Source of the DNA: Candidatus Ruthia sp. Plio_17_S18
GTDB taxonomy: Bacteria > Pseudomonadota > Gammaproteobacteria > PS1 > Pseudothioglobaceae
Length of the DNA: 64,000 bases
Reading direction: 5' to 3'
NCBI GenBank assembly: GCA_021730105.1
Contig: CP072538.1
Location: 744,001-808,000 of the forward strand
Part shown: positions 19,097-28,048 of the stretch, piece by piece
Layout of the letters: every line of letters begins with the position of its first letter
How positions within the stretch are numbered: position 1 is the first letter of the stretch
Made by a program: the position numbers and the translations under genes
Notes under the pieces: model-generated
Told to the model about the DNA's origin: nothing
What the model saw: the letters and a program-made list of their open reading frames with translations, nothing else
The model's database searches: none

Positions 19097-19902
19097 AACT
19101 CGGCTTTTGATTGATAATGTTTGATAACTTTTTTAAAAAATACAAAGCGATTAAAATGTTCTTTAGGTGTTGTATTGCTGATTCTAACAAGGTGATACAT
19201 ATTGTCTTTAATAAACTGATGTTTGGTTTTTTTCGAAATACTATTATCTAGTAAATTAATTGGAAATGGTGCAAATAAATTAATTTCAATAATGTGGAAC
19301 AAGCCTTTTAATAAATCTTGTTTAGAATTGGCTCTAAGTCCTACTCTAGCAATACGAAAATGTGGTAATTCTTGCAAGTGATTGTGTAATTTTTTAAGCT
19401 CACTGGATGAAAAATCTAATGTGCAATCTTGATAAATTACCTGTTTATTATTAATGCTATTAATAGGATAAGGCTTGTCCGAGTGGTTAATTGCTTGGGT
19501 AATTGTTAGTGTAATGCAATACGCTTCATTGTCAGAGTCACGAATATAGAAAATCTCATATTCTTGCGCTTCTGTTGCTACCTCTTGAACAATATAAGGA
19601 ATTTTGCTTTTTTTACAATTAAAAGCTAAAAACTCATCCTTTGAATCAGCCCTTTTGATGCCATTAGAATTTTGCCCCCACTCTGGTTTTAAAAACACAG
19701 GGAACTCACAAGGCGGGTTGTTTTTATCAAGATAGGCTTGCTTTAATCGCCACTTTAAAGGGATGCGCTTATCCATATCAATTTTAGAATAAAAACCTTT
19801 TTCTTTATTGTACCACTCAGCATTGATTTGAAAATAATACCAAGGTGGAATGCCAAGTCTTAACGACCAATAAATATAATAAAAAATCAACCTAAAAGTC
19901 AA
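19093..19902 (-). CDS. Second ATP-grasp-like ligase
   Basis: 269 residues, divergent. FPVFLKPEWGQNSNGIKRA fits the ATP-grasp lysine and glycine-rich loop, KIPYIVQEVA the adenine-binding hinge, and LFHIIEINLFAPFPINLLDN the C-terminal metal-binding E-x-N motif. An N-terminal aromatic, basic segment (LIFYYIYWSLRLGIPPWYYF) may associate with the membrane. It sits between the cupin gene (11-base overlap) and the first ATP-grasp gene. Two different ligases in one operon suggest stepwise assembly of a small amide or peptide. Function not established. Confidence 0.7.
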   Translation of the reverse strand: MTFRLIFYYIYWSLRLGIPPWYYFQINAEWYNKEKGFYSKIDMDKRIPLKWRLKQAYLDKNNPPCEFPVFLKPEWGQNSNGIKRADSKDEFLAFNCKKSKIPYIVQEVATEAQEYEIFYIRDSDNEAYCITLTITQAINHSDKPYPINSINNKQVIYQDCTLDFSSSELKKLHNHLQELPHFRIARVGLRANSKQDLLKGLFHIIEINLFAPFPINLLDNSISKKTKHQFIKDNMYHLVRISNTTPKEHFNRFVFFKKVIKHYQSKAEL

Positions 19903-20380
19903 AAATCTCTCCTTTGGCAGGGTTGTCTGAATAGAAGTGTAAACTTAGGCTTGACTCAATGGCACTAATTTGATGAATGTAGTTGTCCATTTTTCCTTTC
20001 ACGCCATTACTATATTGGCATGCGCCATCAACAAGTGTGCTACTTCTAAGCTTGGTCAGTGGATTCTTGTCAAAATCTTTACACATCAACCGCCCTTTAA
20101 TCACATAAACAAAAGCACGGTCTGGATGTCCATGAATATGTGTTGTTGCGCCTTTATCCCAATTTAACAACCCTAACCAATAGCTGTGATTGTTAATAAT
20201 AATATTTCTTGTATAACTACATTGATCAAACAACAAGGCCTTTAAATCTATATCCAAAGCTAGTATTTTTATTCGTTCAATAGCTAAAGCATACTTTTCT
20301 TTATGCAGTAATACACACAGCGTCTTAAAATCGAAATCAGTTGAGTGTGTGTAATGCGTATTGTGAATTTTTTTAAACAT
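19892..20380 (-). CDS. Cysteine dioxygenase-like cupin
   Basis: 162 residues with a cupin core like type I cysteine dioxygenase: YTRNIIINNHSYWLGLLNWD, then the iron-binding pair in THIHGHPDRAFVYVIKGRL, then the third His and the family Tyr in SLHFYSDNP (matching the usual LHxYSPP). Cysteine dioxygenase turns cysteine into cysteine sulfinate; related enzymes oxidise 3-mercaptopropionate. The start overlaps the end of the PLP decarboxylase gene by eight bases, so the two are coupled. If both act in sequence, the expected product is hypotaurine. Substrate is inferred, not shown. Confidence 0.78.
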   Translation of the reverse strand: MFKKIHNTHYTHSTDFDFKTLCVLLHKEKYALAIERIKILALDIDLKALLFDQCSYTRNIIINNHSYWLGLLNWDKGATTHIHGHPDRAFVYVIKGRLMCKDFDKNPLTKLRSSTLVDGACQYSNGVKGKMDNYIHQISAIESSLSLHFYSDNPAKGEIFDF

Positions 20381-21758
20381 TGTTTAATGCCTTTCCTGTC
20401 TTAATTAAACGATTAAATAAACCAATTAGTTTCATTTTATTCATATTAATATTACTAATTAATAATCTAAACACTAATTTTTTTTCCACATAAGCCAAAG
20501 ACAGCAAGGCGTGTTGTTCTTGGTATAAACTATCACGCAAGCACTGATTAAAATTATTTTTATTAGGGTGGTTAGTTTTAAAGCGAAAGCAGACATTAAA
20601 AGAGGTACGTTTCAACACCATTTCTAAATCAACACTAGCATTGATAAAATCCTCAGCAAATTTTGCCAATTGGTGATAATTCTCAATCCTGTCAGAAAAC
20701 CCTTGTTTGGTATAAAATTTCCAATCCAAAAACCACTTTAAACTATCAACACGACGACCACACTGCAATGAAGAAACACCTAAATCAACGCCATTGTCTC
20801 TAAAAATATAGCTGCCATCTCCATCTGCACAAGTGCATGATAATAAATACTGATGGTTTAACAATAAAAAATTACACATTAAATTACTACCCAGCATTTT
20901 GTGAAAATCCATGGTGAAAGAATCTAGATATTCAATACCTGCTAAAAATTTATTTTTTAATTTCAAGCTCATAATTACTGCACCACCCCATGCACCATCA
21001 CCATGTAGCCAAAAATTGTGTTTATTTTTCAATGCGGTTAAAGCTTCAATATTGTCATAAGCACCTCGCACTGTCGTGCCTAATGTGGCACAAACAAAGA
21101 AAACTACGCCGCCTTGTTGTTTGATTTTTTTGATTTTCTTATCAAGTAATATTGTGTTTATTGAGCCGTCTTCACAAGTAGCTATTTTAATTAAATGATC
21201 AGTGCCAATGCCTAATATATTAGCCGCCTTGTCTAGCGAATAATGCGCATCCTTATTAACAAAGGCAAACAAAGGTTTTTGATTAAACAGTCCTTGCTTT
21301 TTTGCCTCTGTCAATGCTTGATTACGTGCAACCATCATGGCAATCATATTGGCATTGCTCGATCCTGTTGTCATTTGTCCTTCGCCGTTTTTAAAACCCA
21401 CTATGTCAAGCATTTGCTCAATCATATATTTTTCCATTAACGTTGCAACAGGTGCAGATTCAAAAGTGCAGTTTGAAGTATTACTCAACGCAGACACAAC
21501 TTCACCCACAATCGAGGGTTGATTAGCACCAGACCACATACGATTGGCAAAATTAGGATGGCTAGTATTGGGAGAATATTCTAAATATTTTCCCACCCAT
21601 GCAAATATCTCATCCCAACACTGTGAGCCTTGTTTGTTTAGATTTAGGGTTTTTTCCAACTCATTAATAGTTTGATAATTAATGAGTTTATTGGATTTTT
21701 TAACATTTGAAGTAGCTAAGACCTGGGCTATTTTTTGTAAGATATCCTGATCTTGCAT
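20373..21758 (-). CDS. Group II PLP-dependent decarboxylase (glutamate/cysteine-sulfinate decarboxylase-like)
   Basis: 461 residues. Motifs of eukaryote-type GAD/CSAD enzymes are clear: NFANRMWSGANQPSIVGEVV, EGQMTTGSSNANMIAMM, the cofactor region GTTVRGAYDNIE, HGDGAWGGAVIMS, the PLP lysine in FTMDFHKMLGSNLMC, and SSLQCGRRVDSLKWFLDWKF. Substrate among glutamate, aspartate and cysteine sulfinate cannot be fixed from sequence alone. The next gene is a cysteine-dioxygenase-like cupin, which favours cysteine sulfinate and thus hypotaurine. First enzyme gene of a five-gene minus-strand operon preceded by a small membrane protein gene. Confidence 0.88.
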   Translation of the reverse strand: MQDQDILQKIAQVLATSNVKKSNKLINYQTINELEKTLNLNKQGSQCWDEIFAWVGKYLEYSPNTSHPNFANRMWSGANQPSIVGEVVSALSNTSNCTFESAPVATLMEKYMIEQMLDIVGFKNGEGQMTTGSSNANMIAMMVARNQALTEAKKQGLFNQKPLFAFVNKDAHYSLDKAANILGIGTDHLIKIATCEDGSINTILLDKKIKKIKQQGGVVFFVCATLGTTVRGAYDNIEALTALKNKHNFWLHGDGAWGGAVIMSLKLKNKFLAGIEYLDSFTMDFHKMLGSNLMCNFLLLNHQYLLSCTCADGDGSYIFRDNGVDLGVSSLQCGRRVDSLKWFLDWKFYTKQGFSDRIENYHQLAKFAEDFINASVDLEMVLKRTSFNVCFRFKTNHPNKNNFNQCLRDSLYQEQHALLSLAYVEKKLVFRLLISNINMNKMKLIGLFNRLIKTGKALNNV

Positions 21759-21761
21759 TAA

Positions 21762-22214
21762 TTAGGCTCGTCTATTTAGAATAACCATGACAATGCCTAA
21801 AACTAAAATAGACAAAGCTGCATTTGCCAAGCCTGAGTCAGTTTGTATTTGCCCATTCTCACTCCACTTAACCACCTGGGTAAACAAATGGAAAAACACT
21901 GCACCTGTCATCAGAACTGATGCCATTAAGCCACCAATACAATGTAACTTCTCTCTTCGATGCCACAAAACAAGAGGAGATAACAAAACCAAAGAAGTGA
22001 TTAGCTCAAAATCACCAGCAATATAAGCGCCGTATTGAGTAAACAATCCACCCATCGTATTACCTAAAAACCCACTCATCCATGCGCCTAAAGTAGAAAA
22101 AACATGTAGTGGTTCTGCTGCACCATTAAATTTATACGGCAATGAGCCTAAAAAAACATACGATGCCCATAAAGCAATTAACCAGCTAACGACAACTTTA
22201 ATATTGTTATTCAT
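21762..22214 (-). CDS. Uncharacterised four-helix membrane protein
   Basis: 150 residues with about four membrane segments (VVSWLIALWASYVFLGSLPY, LITSLVLLSPLVLW, CIGGLMASVLMTGAVFFHLF, ALSILVLGIVMVILNRRA) and a Gly-rich loop (WMSGFLGNTMGGLFTQYGAY). I do not recognise the family. It ends four bases before the decarboxylase start, so it is probably the first gene of that operon. Intact. Confidence 0.6.
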   Translation of the reverse strand: MNNNIKVVVSWLIALWASYVFLGSLPYKFNGAAEPLHVFSTLGAWMSGFLGNTMGGLFTQYGAYIAGDFELITSLVLLSPLVLWHRREKLHCIGGLMASVLMTGAVFFHLFTQVVKWSENGQIQTDSGLANAALSILVLGIVMVILNRRA

Positions 22215-22258
22215 TTTTTCTACTCCACTTTTGCTTTGTGATGATTTTTAAAGTTTAA

Positions 22259-23323
22259 TTATAAACGATTCAATGCCTTGCCAGAGTCCAAGGCTGTTCT
22301 TGTTATGTCGGCAGCTTCAACTAATGAACTGGTTTTTTTAGTATGCCAAAGAATCAAGCTAGCAGCCAAAACCAAGCCATCATAGAACAGTCCTTTTTCA
22401 CCTGATAAGGCAGATTTTCCTAATTTAACCGTGTAATCTGCCAAGTCTTTAATGTCATTATGTACATCCAGCTCACTAGGAAATGAAATAGTGCGCATAT
22501 CTTGATTAATGCCCAACGACTTAGGGTCAATATCTATTCTGTCTTGCTCAACCAAACCTTGATAAGAAATCATTAAACCTTTTTGGCGAAGTGAGGGAAT
22601 TACACCACCCTCAACACCACGAACTAACAGTGATGTATCCATGCCTGAGGCAGTTACTAAGTGTGCATAAATAGGAGGATAAGGCTTATGCACATAACCC
22701 AAAATAGAATGCGTTTTTTTGCCACGCAATGGTCCAATTAAGGTTTCTACTGTGTTAATTACACTGCGTTTAATGATTTGATTACGCAAAAGCACAAGGT
22801 TGTGTAAACCTTGGCAATAGTTTGCTTGATCAATATATGACCAACCAATATTACCATCTTCAAGCCGAGCTTTTGCTTGTGCAGTTGAATGATCAACCTC
22901 TAAACCCAAAGCTTCATTAATATGCCGATGAGTAAGCCCATGTTTTGGCGATACACTATCTAAACCATGAATAACGGTAGGTAAACCAAGCTCAGCCAAC
23001 AATGGTGGTAAAAATGATGAAATTGGAACAGAGCGATTATAACCACTATAAGGGTCGCCCAAATCTACCAAATCATCAACCATAACTTGTTGTTGATCAG
23101 ATTCGCTAAGAATAGCAGAAAGAATGCCTTCGTTCTCTTCACGCGTTTCACGTTTCATGCGAAGTGCAATTAAAAATATAGCTGATTGCACGTCATTAAT
23201 CTCACCACGCAATATCCCTTGCATGCCTGCTTTAGCCTCTTCAAAATCAATATTTTTACTAAAATCAGGGCCTGTGGCTATGCGTTGAATAATTGAGTGC
23301 ATGAGTGTTTTGGATGTTTTCAT
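22259..23323 (-). CDS. Anthranilate phosphoribosyltransferase-like protein (TrpD2/YbiB type)
   Basis: About 354 residues from ATG 23323 (MKTSKTLMHSIIQRI); an open extension upstream overlaps the Rieske gene and is unlikely. The glycosyltransferase family 3 fold is visible: DDLVDLGDPYSGYNRSVPIS, VIHGLDSVSPKHGLTHRHIN, then NTVETLIGPLRGKKTHSILG and VRGVEGGVIPSLRQK. The canonical GTGGD loop of TrpD is replaced by GDPYSGY, as in the TrpD2 branch, whose E. coli member YbiB binds nucleic acid rather than making tryptophan. The gene follows a Rieske protein by a few bases. Confidence 0.8.
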   Translation of the reverse strand: MKTSKTLMHSIIQRIATGPDFSKNIDFEEAKAGMQGILRGEINDVQSAIFLIALRMKRETREENEGILSAILSESDQQQVMVDDLVDLGDPYSGYNRSVPISSFLPPLLAELGLPTVIHGLDSVSPKHGLTHRHINEALGLEVDHSTAQAKARLEDGNIGWSYIDQANYCQGLHNLVLLRNQIIKRSVINTVETLIGPLRGKKTHSILGYVHKPYPPIYAHLVTASGMDTSLLVRGVEGGVIPSLRQKGLMISYQGLVEQDRIDIDPKSLGINQDMRTISFPSELDVHNDIKDLADYTVKLGKSALSGEKGLFYDGLVLAASLILWHTKKTSSLVEAADITRTALDSGKALNRL

Positions 23324-23327
23324 AATT

Positions 23328-23624
23328 TTAAATATTAATATAAATTTTATTATTTTCTTGCTTGGTAGGATAAACGCGCAAATTATCAATATCTACCTGT
23401 GTGCTATCTCCTGTGGTCAAATCAAAGCTGAATCCATGTAGTGAACATTTGATTCGATTGCCTTTTAAACAAGCTAGCGTCAATTTAATACCTTCATGTG
23501 GACAGCGGTTATCTACACAATACAGCTCACCTTGATTAAGTGTAATCAATAAATCCTTACTTTGTACGACAACCTCAACCATCGTACCTTCTTTTGGCGC
23601 TTGATCTAAAACTTTTACCCACAT
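23328..23624 (-). CDS. Rieske [2Fe-2S] ferredoxin-like protein
   Basis: About 98 residues from ATG 23624 (MWVKVLDQAPKEGTMVEV); an in-frame ATG at 23645 also exists but overlaps the upstream gene. The cluster ligands are visible as CPHEG and CSLHGFSFDL (CxH...CxxH type with C replaced by the CPH/CSLH pairs), followed by a short beta-sheet tail. It resembles the small NirD/BphF-type ferredoxins that pass electrons to a partner oxygenase or reductase; no partner is adjacent. Confidence 0.82.
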   Translation of the reverse strand: MWVKVLDQAPKEGTMVEVVVQSKDLLITLNQGELYCVDNRCPHEGIKLTLACLKGNRIKCSLHGFSFDLTTGDSTQVDIDNLRVYPTKQENNKIYINI

Positions 23625-23629
23625 AAAAT

Positions 23630-24238
23630 CTAGAAGAGTCTCCAAACATTATTATCATCTAATTGAGAGGCGCATTGTTGAAGTTGTTGTTTATAACGTT
23701 GTGCATTGTTATCAACACTACGCGCTATTTTTAGCAGCCATGGCTTAGCAGAATAAGTTTGTTTATTAAAACCATCATGCCCTTCATGATAAGCAAGGTA
23801 TTGATTATGGACATCTGATTTATCAATACCAGAACGCTTACTGGACTGATTAATATACCAACCAATAAAGTCTATAGCATCATAAAAATCATCACGATCG
23901 GCATTTTGATTGCTTGTTTTGAGCTGATACCATTCCCAAGTTGTGTCTTTAGCTTGTGCAAAACCATAGGCACTACTTGATCTAAACCATGGTACGACAC
24001 CAAACAGCTTATTTCTTGGCGGTCTTGCATCTGATGCAAAATGCGATTCTTGATACATAATAGCCAACTGCACATGCATAGGTGAGCCATACTTTTTCTC
24101 GCTAGCTTTAACCGCTTGATACCAACTCACCTGCTCATCCATTAAATGGCAAATATTACTCACTTGTACAGCAGGTGTTGAAAAACACCCACTAAGTGTT
24201 AACGGGATTAACGAAATGAGTAAGTATTTTTTTATCAT
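23630..24238 (-). CDS. Lytic transglycosylase-like lipoprotein (SLT domain)
   Basis: 202 residues with a lipoprotein signal (IKKYLLISLIPLTLSGC, Cys at about 17), then an SLT-type goose-lysozyme fold: HVQLAIMYQESHFASDA with the catalytic Glu, SSAYGFAQAKDTTWEWY, and YLAYHEGHDGFNKQTY. It should cleave peptidoglycan glycan strands at the inner face of the outer membrane. Overlaps the start of the Rieske gene region and is coupled to the preceding cold-shock-domain gene by a four-base overlap. Confidence 0.85.
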   Translation of the reverse strand: MIKKYLLISLIPLTLSGCFSTPAVQVSNICHLMDEQVSWYQAVKASEKKYGSPMHVQLAIMYQESHFASDARPPRNKLFGVVPWFRSSSAYGFAQAKDTTWEWYQLKTSNQNADRDDFYDAIDFIGWYINQSSKRSGIDKSDVHNQYLAYHEGHDGFNKQTYSAKPWLLKIARSVDNNAQRYKQQLQQCASQLDDNNVWRLF

Positions 24239-24549
24239 AAAAATATTTTATAAACAACAATCATTTGAATGATAAACAAAATGACAAACATACCCTTAAC
24301 AGCGCCATTTGATAACGACTTAGACTCAGAGCTAGGCGCCTTATCACCCTTTTCTAGATTAACATCCATTGCTACCCAACCCTTCTCAGAGTTTTGCGCA
24401 CTAAACACAACGCGCGTATTAACTTTTAGACGAGATTTGTTAAAAATATTTTTTTGATGGATGAAATATTTTTCACCATCATCACCTGTAATAAAACCAT
24501 ACCCCTTAGTGCCAAATTGCGCCACCATGCCTTTTATTTTTTTTGCCAT
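24235..24549 (-). CDS. Cold-shock domain protein with C-terminal membrane anchor
   Basis: 104 residues. The N-terminal half is a cold-shock OB fold (GMVAQFGTKGYGFITGDDGE, KYFIHQKNIF) with RNP1-like aromatic residues; the C-terminus is one hydrophobic helix (GMFVILFIIQMIVVYKIFL) after a Ser-rich linker. It is therefore a membrane-tethered nucleic-acid-binding protein of the CspA plus DUF1294-like type, here with only one helix. Operon with the transglycosylase. Confidence 0.8.
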   Translation of the reverse strand: MAKKIKGMVAQFGTKGYGFITGDDGEKYFIHQKNIFNKSRLKVNTRVVFSAQNSEKGWVAMDVNLEKGDKAPSSESKSLSNGAVKGMFVILFIIQMIVVYKIFL

Positions 24550-24557
24550 TTTTCCTC

Positions 24558-25205
24558 TTATTTTTTACGCAAACAATACGTTGCTTTTTCAATAAAATCA
24601 ACATTTTCACGTTGAAACTTGGATTCATTTTTAATGTCATCAAAACATTGTAACTGCTGACATTCAAATCCTTTAAAAAGTGAACCCACCTCCGTCTTAT
24701 TAACCGCATAAGGCGGTCCACTTACTTGTGATTGAGGATAATTTAAGGTTAATAATAGCATCCTGCAACCAGCAGGTATTATAGCGTATAAGTCGGATAC
24801 ATATTTCGCTCTTAAAGATAAAGGCAGTGCGATTAAAGACGCTCTATCATACACAGCACTAACATGATTCAAAATACTGGCATCAAGGTCAAAATAATCA
24901 CCACAATAAATATCAATATTTTTTGAAGAATAAATCACAAATTTACCACTTTTCTTAGTTGAAAAATGCAACTCATTTTCTACAAAAAACTGCCGAGTAG
25001 CAAGCGCACTCAACTCAACACCCAACACCTTAAAGTCTTTGTCTAGAAAATACAACATATCAGCGCTTTTTCCACATAATGGCACAAATACACAAGCATT
25101 AGCACTTAGTTTTAAACAGCCAATAAATTCAATTAGTCTTGAGTTAGGTTGATTTTTATGCCAACCTATTTTTCCTTCTTGCCAACGCGTTATCCAATCG
25201 GTCAT
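24558..25205 (-). CDS. tpm: Thiopurine S-methyltransferase
   Basis: 215 residues, SAM-dependent methyltransferase. The family N-terminus DWITRWQEGKIGWHKNQPN is plain, followed by FVPLCGKSADMLYFLDKDF (SAM motif I), VLGVELSALATRQFF, and VSAVYDRASLIALPLSLRAKY. Bacterial Tpm methylates thiopurines and oxyanions of selenium and tellurium. Divergent from the thioredoxin-like gene with only 15 bases between the starts, so they must share a control region that extends into coding sequence. Confidence 0.9.
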   Translation of the reverse strand: MTDWITRWQEGKIGWHKNQPNSRLIEFIGCLKLSANACVFVPLCGKSADMLYFLDKDFKVLGVELSALATRQFFVENELHFSTKKSGKFVIYSSKNIDIYCGDYFDLDASILNHVSAVYDRASLIALPLSLRAKYVSDLYAIIPAGCRMLLLTLNYPQSQVSGPPYAVNKTEVGSLFKGFECQQLQCFDDIKNESKFQRENVDFIEKATYCLRKK

Positions 25206-25220
25206 ATATAATAATAATCC

Positions 25221-25697
25221 ATGAAAAAAACAATTTTACAATGGTTGCTAATCATTATTGCTATTTTTAGTTTTCGTGCTTATCAACAATATGACCTTAG
25301 TTCTGGTATTGTACCAAGCTTTAACAGCAAAACTTTAAGTGGAGCGATTGTTTCATCGCACTCAAATGAGGCGACTTTGATACATTTTTGGGCCACTTGG
25401 TGTGGTATTTGCCAACTTGAAAATGACAATATTCAAACCATAAGTCGTGATTATAGAGTGCTTAATATTGCCATGCAATCTGGCTCTGATGCTGATTTAC
25501 AAGCCTATGCACAAGAGCATAACATGAAAACAGACAATATAATTAATGATAATTCTGGCTCTTTAGCAAAACTGCTTGGCGTTAAAGCCACGCCAAGCAG
25601 TTTTTTCATCTCAAAAAACAACCAAATTAAATTTATCGAGGTGGGTTATGTGAGTACGCTGGGTTATCGTTTAAGGTTATGGTGGACAAGTTTATGA
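25221..25697 (+). CDS. Membrane-anchored thioredoxin-like protein (TlpA/ScsD type)
   Basis: 158 residues: N-terminal signal anchor (ILQWLLIIIAIFSFRAYQQY) and a periplasmic thioredoxin fold with the active site FWATWCGICQLEN (CxxC) and the cis-proline region VKATPSSFFI. It would act as a periplasmic thiol-disulfide reductant, for example in cytochrome c maturation or protection from oxidative damage. Its last 19 bases overlap ung. Confidence 0.85.
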   Translation: MKKTILQWLLIIIAIFSFRAYQQYDLSSGIVPSFNSKTLSGAIVSSHSNEATLIHFWATWCGICQLENDNIQTISRDYRVLNIAMQSGSDADLQAYAQEHNMKTDNIINDNSGSLAKLLGVKATPSSFFISKNNQIKFIEVGYVSTLGYRLRLWWTSL

Positions 25698-26353
25698 ACA
25701 TACGAAGCTGGCATCCAAGCATCAAAACATTGCTTGAAACACAATCAATGGTTGATTTAAAACAATTTTTACAACAGCAAAAACAAGCTACAAAAGTTAT
25801 TTTACCCCATTCTAAAAACTGGTTTAAAGCCTTTGAATTAACTGCGTTTGATACAGTTAAAGTCATTATTCTTGGGCAAGATCCTTATCACGGATTAGGA
25901 CAAGCTCATGGTTTAAGTTTTTCAGTCGTCCAAGACGTAATAAAACCGCCATCGCTTGGCAATATCTTTAAAGAATTACATAGTGATTTAAACATTGAAC
26001 CTAGCCAAAGTGGTGATTTAACACACTGGGCAACACAAGGTGTTTTACTACTTAATAGTGTTTTAACTGTTGAGGCTCATCAGGCAGCTTCTCATGCCAA
26101 CCAAGGTTGGGAGGTGTTTACCGATGGCATTATTAAAACCCTAAGTGAACAAAGACAACATTTAGTATTCATGCTTTGGGGTGCTTATGCACAGAAAAAA
26201 GCGATATTTATTGATAAAGATAAGCATTTAATCCTTACGACCACGCACCCCTCTCCTTTATCAGCACATAGTGGTTTTTTAGGTTGTCAGCATTTTTCAA
26301 AAGCCAATAATTATCTTCAAATACACAATCAACAAGTGATTAGCTGGTCATAA
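25679..26353 (+). CDS. ung: Uracil-DNA glycosylase
   Basis: Family 1 uracil-DNA glycosylase, 224 residues or 219 if the ATG at 25694 is used. The catalytic water-activating motif [18 protein letters not shown] and the DNA-binding [20 protein letters not shown] are intact, as is the beta-zipper [10 protein letters not shown]. It starts base excision repair of uracil. Overlaps the thioredoxin-like gene at its 5' end and pdxB by one base (TAATG). Confidence 0.96.
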   Translation: MVDKFMNIRSWHPSIKTLLETQSMVDLKQFLQQQKQATKVILPHSKNWFKAFELTAFDTVKVIILGQDPYHGLGQAHGLSFSVVQDVIKPPSLGNIFKELHSDLNIEPSQSGDLTHWATQGVLLLNSVLTVEAHQAASHANQGWEVFTDGIIKTLSEQRQHLVFMLWGAYAQKKAIFIDKDKHLILTTTHPSPLSAHSGFLGCQHFSKANNYLQIHNQQVISWS

Positions 26354-27390
26354 TGAAGCTGGTTATTGACGATGCTTGTTATGCCTATAAGGAAATTTTT
26401 GATTGTTTTGGTGAAATTATTGCTATTACTGGTAGAGATATTAACGCCAACTCGGTTAAAGATGCAGATGTATTAATAGTACGTTCACGAACTAAAGTTA
26501 ATCAAGCATTATTGGACGGTAGCCGAGTAAAGTTTGTCGGTTCAACAGTTGCTGGCTTGGATCATATTGATCAAAACTATTTAAAGACTAAAGGTACTCA
26601 ATTTTTCTCAGCCCAAGGTTGCAACTCAATGGCGGTGTCAGAATTTGTGATAAGTACCATTGTTAATTTAGCAGATGAATTGGGCTTTAACTATCAAAAG
26701 AAAACGCTGGGCATCATTGGTGTCGGCAACATGGGCACAAGATTGGCAGAAAAAGCCAAATTGATGGGCATTAGAACCTTATTAAATGATCCACCACGCC
26801 AAATGCGTGAAAATCTAGGCAACTTTGTTGATTTAAATACAGCATTAAGCGCTGATATTGTTACCTTCCATACGCCGCTGACTATGGATGGCAAGCACCC
26901 GTCCTATCAACTGCTTAATGAAAATAATTTTCATCACATTACAAACAAAACCATTCTTTTTAATGCAGCACGTGGTGGTGTGATAAAAGAATCAATATGG
27001 CAAAAGCATAAAACACTTGCTAATATTATTGACTGCTGGGAGGATGAACCTAACATCAACCCAAGTTTGCAAAATACTGCTTATTTAGCCACGCCACACA
27101 TTGCTGGACACTCAATTGATGCAAAATTTATGGGCAGTTTTATGGTGTATGAGGCATTATGTGCTTTCTTAGGTGAACAACAAGATAAAAACATCAGAAA
27201 TTTAATTAATCCTAATGATTTATCTATCGATAGAGGCAATTTAAAAGACACTTTAAATGAAATTTATGATTTTCAACAAGATGCAAACGCCATTAAAAAT
27301 ATTAGCAACTTTGAATATTATCGCAGAAACTACCCCATTCGTTATGAATGGCACCATTTTAAAAGCAAAATTACCTTGCCAATTGTTTGA
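26353..27390 (+). CDS. pdxB: Erythronate-4-phosphate dehydrogenase
   Basis: 345 residues, D-2-hydroxyacid dehydrogenase family, second step of the DXP-dependent pyridoxal phosphate pathway. [12 protein letters not shown] and [13 protein letters not shown] are typical PdxB; the NAD site is [17 protein letters not shown]; the catalytic Arg, Glu and His lie in [18 protein letters not shown] and [14 protein letters not shown]. Translationally coupled to ung by a TAATG overlap. Supplies the cofactor for, among others, the decarboxylase at 20.4-21.8 kb. Confidence 0.94.
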   Translation: MKLVIDDACYAYKEIFDCFGEIIAITGRDINANSVKDADVLIVRSRTKVNQALLDGSRVKFVGSTVAGLDHIDQNYLKTKGTQFFSAQGCNSMAVSEFVISTIVNLADELGFNYQKKTLGIIGVGNMGTRLAEKAKLMGIRTLLNDPPRQMRENLGNFVDLNTALSADIVTFHTPLTMDGKHPSYQLLNENNFHHITNKTILFNAARGGVIKESIWQKHKTLANIIDCWEDEPNINPSLQNTAYLATPHIAGHSIDAKFMGSFMVYEALCAFLGEQQDKNIRNLINPNDLSIDRGNLKDTLNEIYDFQQDANAIKNISNFEYYRRNYPIRYEWHHFKSKITLPIV

Positions 27391-27461
27391 TTAATTTTCA
27401 ATAAAATTTTGTATCTTAAACTTAACCAAATCACTTTGTAAAAAACAATGCGGTATAAATC

Positions 27462-27490
27462 TTTACAAACCAAACACAAATCAGTATAAT
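27462..27490 (+). promoter_or_regulatory. Sigma-70-like promoter
   Basis: TTTACA at 27462-27467 and a perfect TATAAT at 27485-27490 with a 17-base spacer. It is followed 57 bases later by a 19-codon frame with a good ribosome site. This is the best promoter-like match noticed in the window, yet what follows is mostly decayed sequence. Confidence 0.65.
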
Positions 27491-27546
27491 CCGCTCCTAT
27501 AGTTTTAGTTATAATAAAAATACTTAAATACAAGGAAGAATATCCA

Positions 27547-27606
27547 ATGCCGCAAAATCTAGCAACAATCACATTCAAAAATACCCTCCGGTTCTTTAGT
27601 TTCTAA
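27547..27606 (+). other. Short ORF of 19 codons after a strong promoter and ribosome site
   Basis: ATG at 27547 with AAGGAAG eight bases upstream; reads MPQNLATITFKNTLRFFSF and stops at TAA 27604-27606. It may be the start of a gene truncated by decay or a leader peptide. No family recognised. Confidence 0.35.
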
Positions 27607-27958
27607 ACCGCTTGTAAGTACGTACCACCCGAATCTTCTCTAAGTTCTAAAACCCAGTGCCCTTGCAATGACTATATTTACCTTCTTACTTGCAGTTGAA
27701 GTACAAGCCGTTGATACCTTTGATAAATCTGCTTACTTAGAATTAAACACCGAATACAACTGGAACAATCCACAGGACTACTACAAAAAAGACAATCAAG
27801 CCACCACTTTGCTTAAAGAAGCTGCCAGGCACTGTCCGTAACGCCATAAGGCTCTACAGACACTAAGACATTGTCAATCAATTAGGCCGTAAAATCACCA
27901 CAGGATTAAGCAGTCAATTAAAAAATAAGGCCATTAGAAAAACCGAAGGTTTAAAATG
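27607..27958 (+). pseudogene. Remnant of an exported protein
   Basis: One frame reads SALAMTIFTFLLAVEVQA, a convincing signal peptide, then VDTFDKSAYLELNTEYNWNN and DYYKKDNQATTLLKEAARHC, and stops near 27840. A second frame a little later reads VNQLGRKITTGLSSQLKNKA and ends at TGA 27956-27958. No start codon precedes the signal peptide in a sensible position. The protein family is unknown; position before the cadherin fragment suggests a surface or secreted protein locus. Confidence 0.45.
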
Positions 27959-28048
27959 AACAATAGAATTGCTACTAAAGCCACAATGACACCACTGCTC
28001 ATATACAAACCATTATCAATACAGCTGTTGTAGTAAGCTTTACTATTC

